The position numbers were made by a program, and so were the translations under genes. From positions 10,990,036 to 11,054,035 of the forward strand of contig CP136069.1 in assembly GCA_032622095.1 (NCBI GenBank): DNA of 64,000 nt. Direction: 5' to 3'. Positions 24,917 through 35,338 of the stretch are shown in pieces (positions within the stretch are counted from its first letter, which is position 1; every line of letters begins with the position of its first letter). This DNA comes from Siphonodentalium dalli. Lineage: Eukaryota; Mollusca; Scaphopoda; Gadilida; Siphonodentaliidae. The notes beneath the pieces are model-generated. The model worked only from the letters and a program-made list of their open reading frames with translations. It made no database searches and had not been told where the DNA came from.

Positions 24917-25053
24917 CGATTTCAACAAAGCTCAGGAAGTTAAAGTTGTTTTTTTTGTGCAAAAATCTAACCCTGACTCTGCTAAATATTGCCTCATTGG
25001 GTGATCTGAAGACAAAACTTTTAGCAATGATCATCACAATTATGAATTATTAC

Positions 25054-26057
25054 CTCATAATGGCGAATAATCTTCTCAACAGGCTCACGAAAGTAGGCAG
25101 CCAACAAACTATAGAGGCCATACTTCATGGGCTGTTCGCTTCCATTCATCCTCTCACTTATGGCATCTAATCTCTCAGCTGCAGACTTGACGGTCACCAT
25201 TTTGTGAGCCTTCATGAATCTGTATATCGGCATAGACCGTTTGTGCAGATTATTTTCAGCAGTTTGTGTTATTGATTGTCCATCCCCAACCAACATGTCA
25301 AAGTGATTAATGAGGTATTTTGGCCAGAACAAGAAAGGCCAATCCTCACTAAGAGTCGATATCAGTGTGTTGTTGTTGATGGCTACACGCTGCATAGGAA
25401 ATGTGTCCGCCATTAACTCTGTAACTAGTTTTATATTTTTGTTTTGCAGCTGACACTCTTCTTTCAGTTTTTTCTGTTTTTCCAACTGACTGCTCTCATC
25501 TTCTGTCTCAACTCTTGGCTGCCAGTTTATGCAGGTGCTCCTATTCTTGTTGAAAGGAGTCCCTTTCATCATCTTTCCACCACATCCATCAGTGCTCACG
25601 TCAGAGCCTCGTTTATGGATATACTTTTTTCTTTTTTGATTTTCTATTCTGTTCTCTATTTTCTCCGCAAGATGGTCCGTTCCACTGTCCACTACATGAC
25701 CAGAAATAGCTATTTGGAAGGAATTTGGATATTTTGTTGTAAGTTTTGAGGCAATGGTTTTCAAAGCTTTTCTTCCAGGCTCCTGATCAATGCGCAAAAT
25801 CTTTTCAGCAATGATTTTAACAGCTTGCTGTTTGGGTGTTCCGAATGCCTTTTCTCCGTCCTCCAATTTCTTTTGAAAATCTTCTGGAAACTCATTGAAC
25901 GGAATGGAGAAATATGCAGCCCATTCCTTGTTAGCTGCTCGAGGAAGATGTCGGTGTATACCATTAGCAAATGAGCTACCAGCTTCCCCAGCTATGCTTG
26001 ATGTTGACACCTGAGGCTGAGTGGCACTGGGGATTATTTGTGGTGTGGAACTGGTAG
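25054..26057 (-). CDS. SAMD3-like protein, main exon
   Basis: A 1,004-nt exon, read from 26057 down to 25054. Acceptor: tattttttgcag just before it. Donor: CATTATGAG|gtaataa at its end (phase 0). It enters in phase 1 and completes a GCT codon with the last G of the SAM exon at 28320, giving residues about 67-401 of the joined model. Order: a low-complexity start, a Lys/Glu-rich probable coiled coil (about 256-285), then a conserved block with MADTFPMQR and SEDWPFLFWP (about 282-310) and LAAYFREPVEKIIRHYE at the end. This layout matches SAMD3-like proteins, an abundant family in fish and some invertebrates with no established function. An ATG at 26091 lies in the intron and is not needed. The 3' end is missing or uncertain. 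Confidence 0.7.
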
Positions 26058-28319
26058 CTGCAAAAAATAGAGAGTAACTGAGAAAGTGCATTACAAAATA
26101 AATGAGCTGTGTGCTCTATTTTGAGTGCTTAAACATGATAGCCACATTACCACAAGAATCCATGTAAATATATAGAGGATACCTATGTTTTTTTTTAACA
26201 CCAGAAATATATCATGATCATGAATAGATGGAAAGAAAGAGAGATTTTTCAAGAATGGAAAATTCTTCATTTCTTACCAGATAATGACATATTTTTGCTA
26301 TACAAACAGAAATGTTGGTATTCTTTTTTACTATATGCCATGACATATCTAAATATTGGTGTTGATACTTGCAAATTTTATTGATAAGGCCATCGGAAAT
26401 CAAACTCCTGTTTCTCAAGTCCTTGCGCGTGGTCCCGAAACCCCGAGCAAAGCCCTTTTTTATTACGTTGGAAACCAAAATATTATAATTTTGACAGAAA
26501 TGTTTTTTTTTTTAATTTAATTTTCCATCTGTTTGGGGTCCCATTTTTTCCAAATTGGTCTGAAACCAGACCCACAGCACCAATGCTTGTTTTTACTTAG
26601 GCAATGTTGCTAATTGCTAAAAATTCTTAGAATGACAATGTTGTGAACTTGTGATATGTATATTGTGTCCATAATTATACAAATGTGATATACTGTATAA
26701 TACACCGTATACACAATTGGATTTGTTTGATGGTAGACTTAAAATTGACTGACAGAACCTGAAATTTCATGGACTGGCAGTGCCTAATTGAACTCTGAAT
26801 TGATTTTATAGTACCCCTATCTCTAAAAATGAGAGCAAAACAAGAATGTTCAATAACAGCCTGTAGAGTGCACTACCTTATTTATTTAAAATACAGTTAG
26901 TCAAATGTGCAGATTGTGCCTGTTTTATCTACATTTCTCCCAGAATAAATAATAAGAAATTAAATCGCTCGTGTATCTGGTAAAGTGAGTTATAATTCAA
27001 CAACTGACTGCTGTTTGTTTAGGGTGTCTATTATTGTCAGGACAATAAATTCACAATGGTTACTTTTAGTTACAAAAAAGATGTGGGAAATCAGAATGCA
27101 CAGATCAGTACACTGTAATGATTTGTAAATAAGGTACATATGCAATTGGGCCATCTAGGGTATAATTGAGCTAACCCTTATGCCGACTCCCGCGTTAATC
27201 CGCTAGATCGAACTTTCACACCTACGACCTGCGGGGACAGTGAATTAAATCAACCCAAATTGGCTGGTGACCACGATGTATATACAGCTGCTCAATCACA
27301 TCAGCGATAGTCCACACTCCGGACAATCAACACAGGTATACATGTAGGTGAGAATAAGTTACTACTCCTTGTAGTGACAGGTGTTAAGACGGCTTCATAG
27401 AGGCGGTGTTTGGTGTTTGTTTACAAATATGACAGGCTCACAGCATATATCACCGACTGTGAGGAGGCTTCACGAGGTGGCATTTGATGTTTGTAAAACA
27501 AATATGACAGTGAGCTTGTGCTGAGACCACTGTCCTTTTTGTGGTGCTACTAAATATAAGCACAAGCATGTGACAACATTATTATGCCGCCAGCTAAATC
27601 GAGCACACCGAGACAAATTGGATGTCATAATAACCGGATTCTGACTCTGAGGTGACCAATATGTTGACCAACAAATGGAAGGTGGGGAAATGTCCCGCAG
27701 TGGGGAATTATATATTGGGGGTGGGGAAATGTCCGTTTTGTTATAATACTGGAAATACTGTTTATTTATGCCAAGCAAGGACCAATGCATGTTAATCTTC
27801 AACAGCGTGACCGGAACATAAAACAGCACCGAAAAGCACAATATACTCTTATACAATTAGCCCTCGAAATTGGAAATAAATTGCCATGGCAACATGCTAT
27901 CATGGGTACATCAGTTTACCAGTTTTTCATTCACATACCAAGTTGCATTTGATTCTGTATTACAACTGGTGTTATCCTCTGGAAACCATATTAAAATATG
28001 ATTTTTCTAAGTTGAAAAACAGGCCATAACTCAAGCAAAAATCATCAGACAACGCAGATTCAAACTTGAGCTGTATTTTGGAGTATTTCAGTCTCATTCC
28101 AAGTTACATTTGATTTACTCTTGTTCTGATGGAGACAACTTTTGGTCATGTTCACAAAAAAATGAAGAAAGGGAGTAAATTGTGATAAAAATATATGGGC
28201 GGCACTGGTTGTCAAACTTGTTTCACTTACCCGGCTTTAGAACTCCAATACCAAAAATGTTAAATCTATTGATAATTGTAAAAACATTAAATTTCAAAGT
28301 AAGTTATAAATCACTCTAC
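26058..28319 (-). other. Intron between SAM exon and main exon
   Basis: Bounded by gtagag (donor, 28319) and tttttgcag (acceptor, 26058). It contains unsupported same-strand ORFs (26218-26478 and 27470-27856) and a near-duplicated motif 'ttNgatgtttgtNNaacaaatatgacag' at about 27408 and 27482. Pearl-type monomer fragments lie at about 27930-28180. Confidence 0.6.
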
Positions 28320-28518
28320 CTTTACAGAATTTCTCAATAAGAAGGGCCTTCAGCTTTCTGGCTTGAATCAGTTTCAATATGCCAACAAGATCCTTCTCTG
28401 GTTCCAATAACTTCAAATCGTCGATACCCTCAATTCCAATTTCGACAAGTTTTGCCATTAGACTGTCAAGCAAATTCTCACCCACAAATGGTTTCACCAA
28501 ATCACGAACAGCGTCCAT
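28320..28518 (-). CDS. SAM-like domain exon of SAMD3-like protein
   Basis: Reads from ATG at 28518 to the donor AAAG|gtagag at 28320/28319: 66 codons plus one base. The ATG sits two bases after an acceptor (gtttttcag|GT ATG), so an upstream non-coding exon is expected. The product is a compact helical segment with GIEGIDDLKLLEPEKDLVGI and LIQARKLKALLIEKF. This is the pattern of the SAM-type N-terminal domain seen in fish and invertebrate SAMD3-like proteins. SAM domains usually mediate protein-protein oligomerisation; the partner here is unknown. Phase 1 at the donor matches the phase needed at 26057, which is the main support for joining the two exons. Confidence 0.72.
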
Positions 28519-28717
28519 ACCTGAAAAACAATTGATCTAGTATTGTGAAACGTCAGTAATAAGATAATCACACAAAATAAAACATATAAGATAGTGACCC
28601 ATGCCATTCTCATTTTCGTGTCAAATATATATTATAATACTAAGAGACTAACGAACTGACCTAACTGCCCCCCTCCCCCCAGTTGCACAAAAGAATAAAT
28701 AAAATGAAAGTGTCAAT
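28519..28717. other. Upstream of the SAM exon
   Basis: Presumed intron or 5' flank of the SAMD3-like gene on the minus strand. No promoter element stands out. Confidence 0.35.
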
Positions 28718-29240
28718 GACACTGTAGCTCAACTTATGTAATCATATGAAATTTGGATGAAAAATACAGGCTGTGAAGTACATGTGCCAAAGGATCTTGT
28801 GATGGAAAAAACGGAATCAAAGATGACTGCCAGCGGCCATGTTTTTCATCTAAAAATGTTAAAATTTGATAGCTCCCATCTAGAGGTGATCCCAATCGTG
28901 CCTGCAAAATTTCATAATGATCCGGCCATAAATACAGGCTGTAGGGTATGGCGATGGATTCAAATTCAAATTTCATACCTCCCATCTAGAGGTCATGCTG
29001 ATTGTGCATATGAAATTTGGTGTTAATCGGACAAAATATGCATGATAAGGAGTCTCAGAGCCAAAGGATTTAGTGATGGAAAGAACAGAATCAAAGATGG
29101 CTGCCGACTGCCATGTTTTTTATAGAAAAAAAGTTCAAATTTGATAGCTACCATTCAGATGTGATCCCAATTGTGCCTGCAAAATTTCAAAATGATCGGG
29201 CCATAAATATGGGCTGTAGGGTGTGCCAAAGGAATCAAAT
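28718..29240. repeat. Family-E ~161-bp tandem repeat, short array
   Basis: Begins near 'tgtagctcaacttatgtaat'. About three monomers carry atcaaagatggctgcc, GCCATGTTTTT, agctcccatctagaggtgat and aatgatcNggccataaata. It is the same family as the large array at 38310-42525. ORF 28734-29026 lies in it and is not coding. Confidence 0.75.
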
Positions 29241-29289
29241 CCAAGCCCTTACCGAGCACGAAGGCTTAATAAGCCTTCAACAGGCTTAA

Positions 29290-29681
29290 CCCTTTACCCA
29301 ACAGAAGGGCCCTGTGCCAATGCATTCTCTTATACATGCGAGTCGACCATAGGTCGCCTCGCATATATAAGAGAATGCATTGGCTTAACACATTAAAAAT
29401 TATAAAATTGTTAAAGAATGTAAGAAAAAATGGTAAAAAGTGTTAAAAACAGATTTTTTTTAGGCCAATGCATTCTCTTATATATGCGAGGCGACCTATG
29501 GTCGACTCGCATATATAAGAGAATGCATTGGCACAGGGCATAACTGTAACTATCACAATGTGGTCAAGGAGCCGGTTCCAATGATATCCATATCTGTATG
29601 GTTCTATTGAGACAGACCGAAGATATTTTAGGCTGTTGAAGCTTTATTTGGCCGGTTTTGGCCGGTTTGTTGGGTAAAGGG
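29290..29681. mobile_element. piggyBac-like MITE (392 bp), copy 1
   Basis: Perfect 14-bp TIRs CCCTTTACCCAACA / TGTTGGGTAAAGGG are flanked by TTAA on both sides (29286-29289 and 29682-29685). Inside are two hairpins (gccaatgcattctcttatac... and ...gagaatgcattggc) flanking about 90 bp. Known: TTAA target sites and CCC-starting termini are typical of piggyBac-type elements. The surrounding 20-bp tandem repeat (aggcttaataagccttcaac) becomes continuous when the element and one TTAA are removed. Confidence 0.9.
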
Positions 29682-29727
29682 TTAATAAGCCTTCAACAAG
29701 GATTCGAGAGCTTATGTCAATCTTCGA

Positions 29728-29890
29728 AAGCACTCGCTTAGGACTTAAGTGCTTATATCGTCACAGTAAGCACTCGCTTAGGACTCGAGTGCTTATATCG
29801 ATCACAGTAAGCACTCGCTTAAGACTCGAGTGCTATAAGATGCAGTCAGGTATGCACTCGATAAGGAGTCGAGTCCTATAGGTCTCCCAA
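29728..29890. repeat. ~41-bp tandem repeat (four units)
   Basis: Unit: aagcactcgcttaggactcg then agtgcttatatcgatcacagt. The inner agcact...agtgct is palindromic. Starts at about 29728, 29768, 29809 and 29850, increasingly diverged. Confidence 0.8.
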
Positions 29891-30480
29891 CATAAGCACT
29901 CCGGAAAATGAGGGCTTGTGCATGGCGAAGGCTATTAAACTCTTCTGTTAACTATTAAAATTAAGACTTCTGCCAGATCTTTCATACTAAAATAAGCATT
30001 CAAATTAAGGCTTCAATAGATTGTTGGCCTCTTAGCCCTCGAAGCTGGACTTAGAATATTTCATTACAAAACTGAAACTACAAATTAACAAAGTCCAAAA
30101 TGGAGAAATTGATGGTAAAACAGGGTAAAATGAATAATTATTTGGCAAATTTGTAGTTTTAACAATTTTTGTGGCAATAGACATTTCAAAATATTCAGAA
30201 TTTATCAAGCTTTCACATGGTGAAAATATTGTGATTTAAATCAAATTTTAATAAATTAAAATTAATTAAATAATGAATACTTAATAATTTTTCAAGTTGA
30301 AAGACGATACACTATTTAAATAACTGGGTCAATAATTTGATATAATGATCATAAAAATAGTTTAATTAGTATATGTAGTTGTTGTGATGCATTGTAACCC
30401 CTTCAGATATCCTATATAAAGTTAACGGGAGCATTTATTCAGCATATAAGGGGTCCTCCTAAAATATTAAATTTAAATTG
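29891..30480. other. No feature seen
   Basis: AT-rich spacer without ORFs. Confidence 0.4.
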
Positions 30481-30854
30481 TTAAAAACTAACGCTGTTAT
30501 AACATCCGCATGGTTACCCCGAGTCATGTACCGCACCAAATTTGAAGAAAAAAGTTGCGAGCAGATCAACATACAGCTAGATTTAATTTAGTTACGGTAT
30601 TTTTAGATTGAACTGCTGACTCAATTTAACATTTAAACAAAAAATAATAAAATTTAATTAAAAAAAAAATTTAAATAAAAAAAAAACAAATGCCACTTTA
30701 ACATCCAAGTCACCACACCAAGTTTGGTTGAAATCGGTCCAGGGGTCTTGGAGAAAAATCGCGAACAGACAGATCCTATGCTTTTATATACACAGCTACA
30801 CCGGAGAACATACATTCTTTTCGCCTTAATTGTAAAAATTGTGATAAGTGTCAT
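30481..30854. repeat. Left part of interrupted dispersed repeat
   Basis: Homologous to about 60655-60817 ('accacaccaagtttggttga' followed by aatcggtc, and 'aattgtgataagtgtcat'). A second diverged unit of the same motif lies at 30490-30545. It ends at the GTCAT where the 897-bp element inserted. ORF 30654-30932 crosses this junction and is not coding. Confidence 0.75.
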
Positions 30855-31751
30855 CACCCCATGCATCCGGATATGCTCGTAGCGGAAGACATGCTCGTAG
30901 CGGAATAACCACATGGCCCGTGATTTGCACACCGTTCACGGTTAGACACATGTTGCACCGAAACCAACACATGCCAGTGGTTTACAGTGGTGGTATTATT
31001 TGTGGCTATAATTTACCCAACTGTACATCAAACTTCTTTAAACATGGACGCAGTTTAATCCTATTTTACCGCAGTTTAATCCTATTTTACCGGGAAGTAA
31101 GGCCAAAAATTGTGGCAAAATTTGCATTTCTTACATAAAATTACGATTTCTGTGGCAACAGCCCAGACAATCTAGTCTTTGCATACATTGCTATTTCCGC
31201 GGATATTCCCTTAATATAATAGACAACATTTCTAGTCATGTATCTACATTTTCCATAGTAAAAAATAACCATATATGCAGGTCATAGCAAGTAAATATGG
31301 TATGTCTATAGCAGTGATATGATGTTTACTATAGACATACCCCAAAATCGAGTGAGTGCCTCCTTTCGGGCACTAATATGATTGCCATTGCAAACATGTC
31401 CAGTTCATTTTGAAGATAAGATATCATACTTTGAGAGACTGTATGTTATATAATGTGTCAATACAAAGATTCATTAAAATTTGATAAAACTTATATTGAG
31501 TAAGTATGTTAGGTCATAATTTTCGTATAAAACCCGATTATCGAAAAGTAATATGCAAATTGCGGAAACCACAACCGCTCATTTCTGTAGACCGATTATT
31601 GCTGTTAACGTTAAAAAAAATCAAGGTAAATTACGCCGTGTTTTTATGAAATAACTTACGACAACTAAAGACGATGTGCAAATCGCGGGCCATGTGGTTA
31701 TTCCGCTACGAGCATGTCTTCCGCTACGAGCATATCCGGATGCATGGGGTG
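30855..31751. mobile_element. TIR transposon (897 bp) with GTCAT duplication
   Basis: Starts caccccatgcatccggatat and ends with its exact inverse. The TIRs are about 76 bp with one mismatch seen, and each contains an 18-bp direct doublet (atgctcgtagcggaaga / atgctcgtagcggaata). It is flanked by GTCAT at 30850-30854 and 31752-31756. The paralogous sequence at 60813-60817 has a single GTCAT and no insert, proving the boundaries. No transposase ORF. A 5-bp duplication with a CAC start is compatible with Transib-like elements, but that assignment is only a guess. Confidence 0.92.
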
Positions 31752-32015
31752 GTCATGCAAAATGAAAATATGTGTTTTTACCATGGATAAATTTCCATCA
31801 AGGGTAAATAGAAATTTCAGCACATTATGATTTGATAACAAAAAAGGTTGTTTGAATATAGCCAATTTAACACTGAATGTATGCAAGGATATCAAAATTA
31901 GGGTGAAGAAAGATGGCAGCAGAATTTTAATGCAGCCATTGGCCGGCTCAGTCATTGATTGGTCGAAAATATCTGCTAATAATTATTTGATTGACAGCTG
32001 TGGAAAGGTCCATTA
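31752..32015. repeat. Right part of interrupted dispersed repeat
   Basis: Continues the homology to 60813-61075: 'ttgtttgaatatagccaatt', 'aacactgaatgtatgca', the GGCCGGCTCAGTC block and 'gattggtcgaaaatatctgc'. ORFs 31698-32046 are not supported. Confidence 0.75.
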
Positions 32016-32029
32016 TGGGGCCGTGCTCA

Positions 32030-32400
32030 TTTTCACACTCAAGTAACCTATCAACAAGAAATTAGAACTATATACAGGACAAAATTGGAGTTGATATCCC
32101 AAAGCATTCAAGTGTTACAGCTAGTGAAATGAAGCTCGAAATGCACATTTATAATAAAATTATATTGTCCCACACCCTCCCCTTATTTGTGGTACCAGAC
32201 TCATGTGATCCATTGACAAGAACTATAATTATACAGGACAAATTTATAGTTGATATCTCAAAGCATAAAGAGTTAGATTGAAACAAATCTTGAAATGCAC
32301 ATTTATACTAAAATTGACCACCAGCCTCCCCAGCACTGGCACCTGATTATGGGACCATGCTCATGTTCACACTCAAGTAACCTATCAGTGGTCGAGATGC
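32030..32400. repeat. Pearl-like family B monomers
   Basis: Two to three monomers like those at 18836-19310 ('aggacaaaattggagttgat', 'cccaaagcattcaagtgtta', 'ctcatgttcacactcaagta'). Confidence 0.7.
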
Positions 32401-32559
32401 TGACGTCATAATTGGTCTGTCAATGTGAAATAATTTTCGGAAATGCTTTGTTCATGTGCACATTTATTGGGGATTTTTTGGAAAATATATGCCTGGAATG
32501 TGGTCTCGTCATGACAAAATTATAGAATTACTTGATTATGAATGAAATTATAAAAAATA

Positions 32560-32668
32560 AGTTTTAGTTTGACCGTATATCAAGAAATAATGGTAATTTT
32601 TATAATTCACGTCAATTATGAGGCTTGTCTTTTACCATTATTTCTCAATGTATGGTCAAACTAAAACT
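32560..32668. repeat. Hairpin / fold-back (109 bp)
   Basis: agttttagtttgaccgtata and on to aatggtaa is mirrored by ttaccattatttctcaatgt and on to caaactaaaact. Arms are about 38 nt and the loop about 33 nt. Confidence 0.75.
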
Positions 32669-33390
32669 GTTAGCCTTAAATACAGACTACCTACACTGTC
32701 AGAGTCTAAGATTATCATATGGGGCTGGGAACCCCAATGGAATTGGGGACAATTTTCTTTCCTTCAAACAAGGGGGTGGTGGGTACCTAATGCCAGGAAA
32801 AACTTTATTAAGCTCTGTGCATGCAAACTTTTTTCCACCCCCCCGTCTTAATATAAATGTACAAATAATGAACTCAACTAACTTTAAATTTAGTCTTAAA
32901 ATGTACAGATGATGAACTCAACTACATGTAACTCACCTACAGGATCCGAATAACACACTGAAGCCCGAATCGCTGGCAGTAATTGAAAAATAAACTCAAC
33001 TCATAACAGTAACTAAAATAGATAACTGATTGAAATTCATGGTAGTCAAAGAACTCAAAGTCATGGCAATGACTGAGGAGCCCTATTGCAATAGTTTTGT
33101 CAATTAACGAATGGAAACGAATAAATCCAGCAAAATGGGCAGTGTCAGTCATTTTTGTACCATCAATCAACTGCAAAATAAATATTCAGCATAAAATATA
33201 GTCCATATTTTATTTATGAGGCTTGTGTCGTCCATACCATAGGCGACTACAACGTGCCTTTGCAGTTGTGGTCTGAAAACGAAGATTTTAAAATGTGTCC
33301 ATACACGTATTTTATTTATGAGACTTGTGTCAAGTATTATTGGAGAAGACGTCCATATCATATGTGACCACAAATGATAGTGTCAATGAC
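32669..33390. other. No gene recognised
   Basis: Short ORFs on both strands lack motifs. A near-repeat 'attttatttatgaggcttgtg' / 'attttatttatgagacttgtg' occurs at 33207 and 33309. Confidence 0.4.
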
Positions 33391-33960
33391 ACTCAATGAC
33401 TCTGTAGCTTAACTTGATATAATCACAATTAATTTAGAGGAATACTGAAAAACAAGACGGCTAACAGCAGCTATGTTTTTTGAGCAATTCATCCCGTATC
33501 TTGTTCTGATATACATAACAAATTTCATGATTATTGGACAAAAGATATGGTCTATGGCCCATGCTAATAGATTTACATAGTGTAATATTGAAAAACAAAA
33601 TGGCCGAATGCGGCCACGTTTTATGGCCGATTGACACAAAAACATTTTGTTCTCATCTACATGTCTATGTCAACTTCCATGACAATAGTTTTTCTGGACT
33701 ACGTCAAGTTAAGTTAATAACAATATACAGGACAAATTTGGAGTTGGTATCTCAAAACATTCAAGTGTTAGACTGAAATGAAGCTCGAAATGAAGCTCGA
33801 AATGCAGATTATTAATAAAATTATGTCATAATAATTATGGGACCGGAAAGAAGGATGGTCCTACGGATGGAATGACGGAATGGATGCGGGGAGACAAAGA
33901 GACTCATCAACCCAGATGCCGACATGTGTACACATGTGGGGACACATAAAAACAGGTCTG
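33391..33960. repeat. Mixed pearl-like repeat (families E and B)
   Basis: Starts 'tgactctgtagcttaacttg', has family-E features (aaaatggccgaatgcggcca, 'tcatctacatgtctatgtca'), then a family-B monomer (33720-33830) and a tail of ggaatgacggaatggatgcg with 'gactcatcaacccagatgcc'. It suggests that the 3' modules are interchangeable between families. Confidence 0.65.
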
Positions 33961-34114
33961 ATGAGACAAAAAGGTAAAATAATGGGCTTAAAATTCAACT
34001 AAATGACATTCAGTGATATTTATAAACCTTTAGAGTTTATAGCATTTTTTCTCAAACAATATTATATAGTACATTGGGTGTATTACATTTAATATGTCAG
34101 ACACAATACATGTA

Positions 34115-34268
34115 CAGTAATGCTCTAATTAATCGACCTCTTAACCAAAGCAGAATTATGGGTAACTTTTCAGGATTTAGTCGGAAATATGGCTTTCCGA
34201 TGAATGGCAACAAGCCATATTTACCCATAATTCTGCTGTTAAGAGGTCGATTAATTAGAGCATTACAG
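34115..34268. mobile_element. TA-flanked fold-back MITE, copy 1 (154 bp)
   Basis: Left end CAGTAATGCTCTAATTAATC, right end its inverse with one mismatch, flanked by TA (34113-34114 and 34269-34270). It is the same family as 47472-47681, but the right arm lacks about 20 nt. TA duplication and CAGT... termini point to the Tc1/mariner-pogo group (inferred). Confidence 0.82.
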
Positions 34269-34523
34269 TAGCTTGTTGATGTCTTGAATTTTCCAAAAAG
34301 AATCACATGCAGATCTGCCAATGATGATTGTCCATATAATTATTTATTTATAAATATATATACCGGTATGTTGGGTTTATGGTTGCTTTCAGCAGCCAGG
34401 GCACTGTTATTGGTGGAGAAAATTATGTGCTTTTCAGCTAATGTCCCCAACAATTTTCATGTACAGTGCTGTACAGTGTACAAACTAATACTTATAGTAT
34501 GGTCATGGCATGCGAAATAATGT

Positions 34524-35298
34524 GTTAACCCGGAAGAAACTGGTAAAAAGGCGATTTTGGTGTCAAAGGACGCAGACTAGTCATCAGATTAAACATATCT
34601 AAAATCCGCTTTGGGGAAACTTTGTTATCCAAGGTGGCATCGAAGATGGTGGTCTATCCTAAATCAGATCTCGAAATAAGTCATTATACGATATATTGTG
34701 GCATATATTGTGGCATTCGTGCTTCTAGAAAAGGCCACATAATCAATGCATCCAAATTAAATCACATTTAACTGTTTAATTACACATACATGTATATCAC
34801 ACAATTCAAGATAAACAGTGCATATAAAAACTGCGTTATGTTGCCAGTTCTAGGTGCCCAAAAGTCCAGATTTAAGCGTTGTATGAGACCCTGAGATACT
34901 TAAGAGAGAATTTGTACATCTCTGAACAAAAGTTTCTCTTATACTCTGCAATCATTCTTCCTCGCATCTTTCGAGCGTGTGCTCACTCTTATAGGCCTAG
35001 CCAAAAATGTAAATTTCAGTCAAATTCATCCATTTTGGTGGCCATTTTGAGACAGACAGTTTGAAATATGGTTTACCATTGAGCATTGTTTGTATATATT
35101 GAAATCAAATTTGACAATATTGTGTACCTACCGCGGAAATTAGCATTTTCTGAGATCAACTGCCATTTTGGACGCCATGTTGAATTGAGAAATTTCCCCC
35201 AAATGGATTTTAGTGGATTTTGTATATGTTGTTCTGCAAACTAGTCCGCACATTTTGAGACCAAAACGGCTTCCTTACCAATTTCTTCCGGGTATAAC
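34524..35298. mobile_element. Long-TIR element (~770 bp)
   Basis: Left gttaacccggaagaaactgg... and right ...ccaatttcttccgggtataac are inverted copies. Similarity continues inward for at least 55 bp to ACTAGT, and more loosely to about 110-130 bp ('acatatctaaaatccgcttt' against 'acatatacaaaatccactaa'). No coding region; ORF 34879-35064 is unrecognised. It ends 40 bp from the stop codon of the transposase gene at 35339. TSD unclear (ttaa/ataa). Confidence 0.72.
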
Positions 35299-35338
35299 TT
35301 ACCAAAGACCAAACTATTACTTACACAAACTCAGACAT

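Noticed and set aside
25444-25749. 101-codon plus-strand ORF
   Set aside because: Shadow of the SAMD3-like exon on the other strand; hydrophobic and lacking homology.
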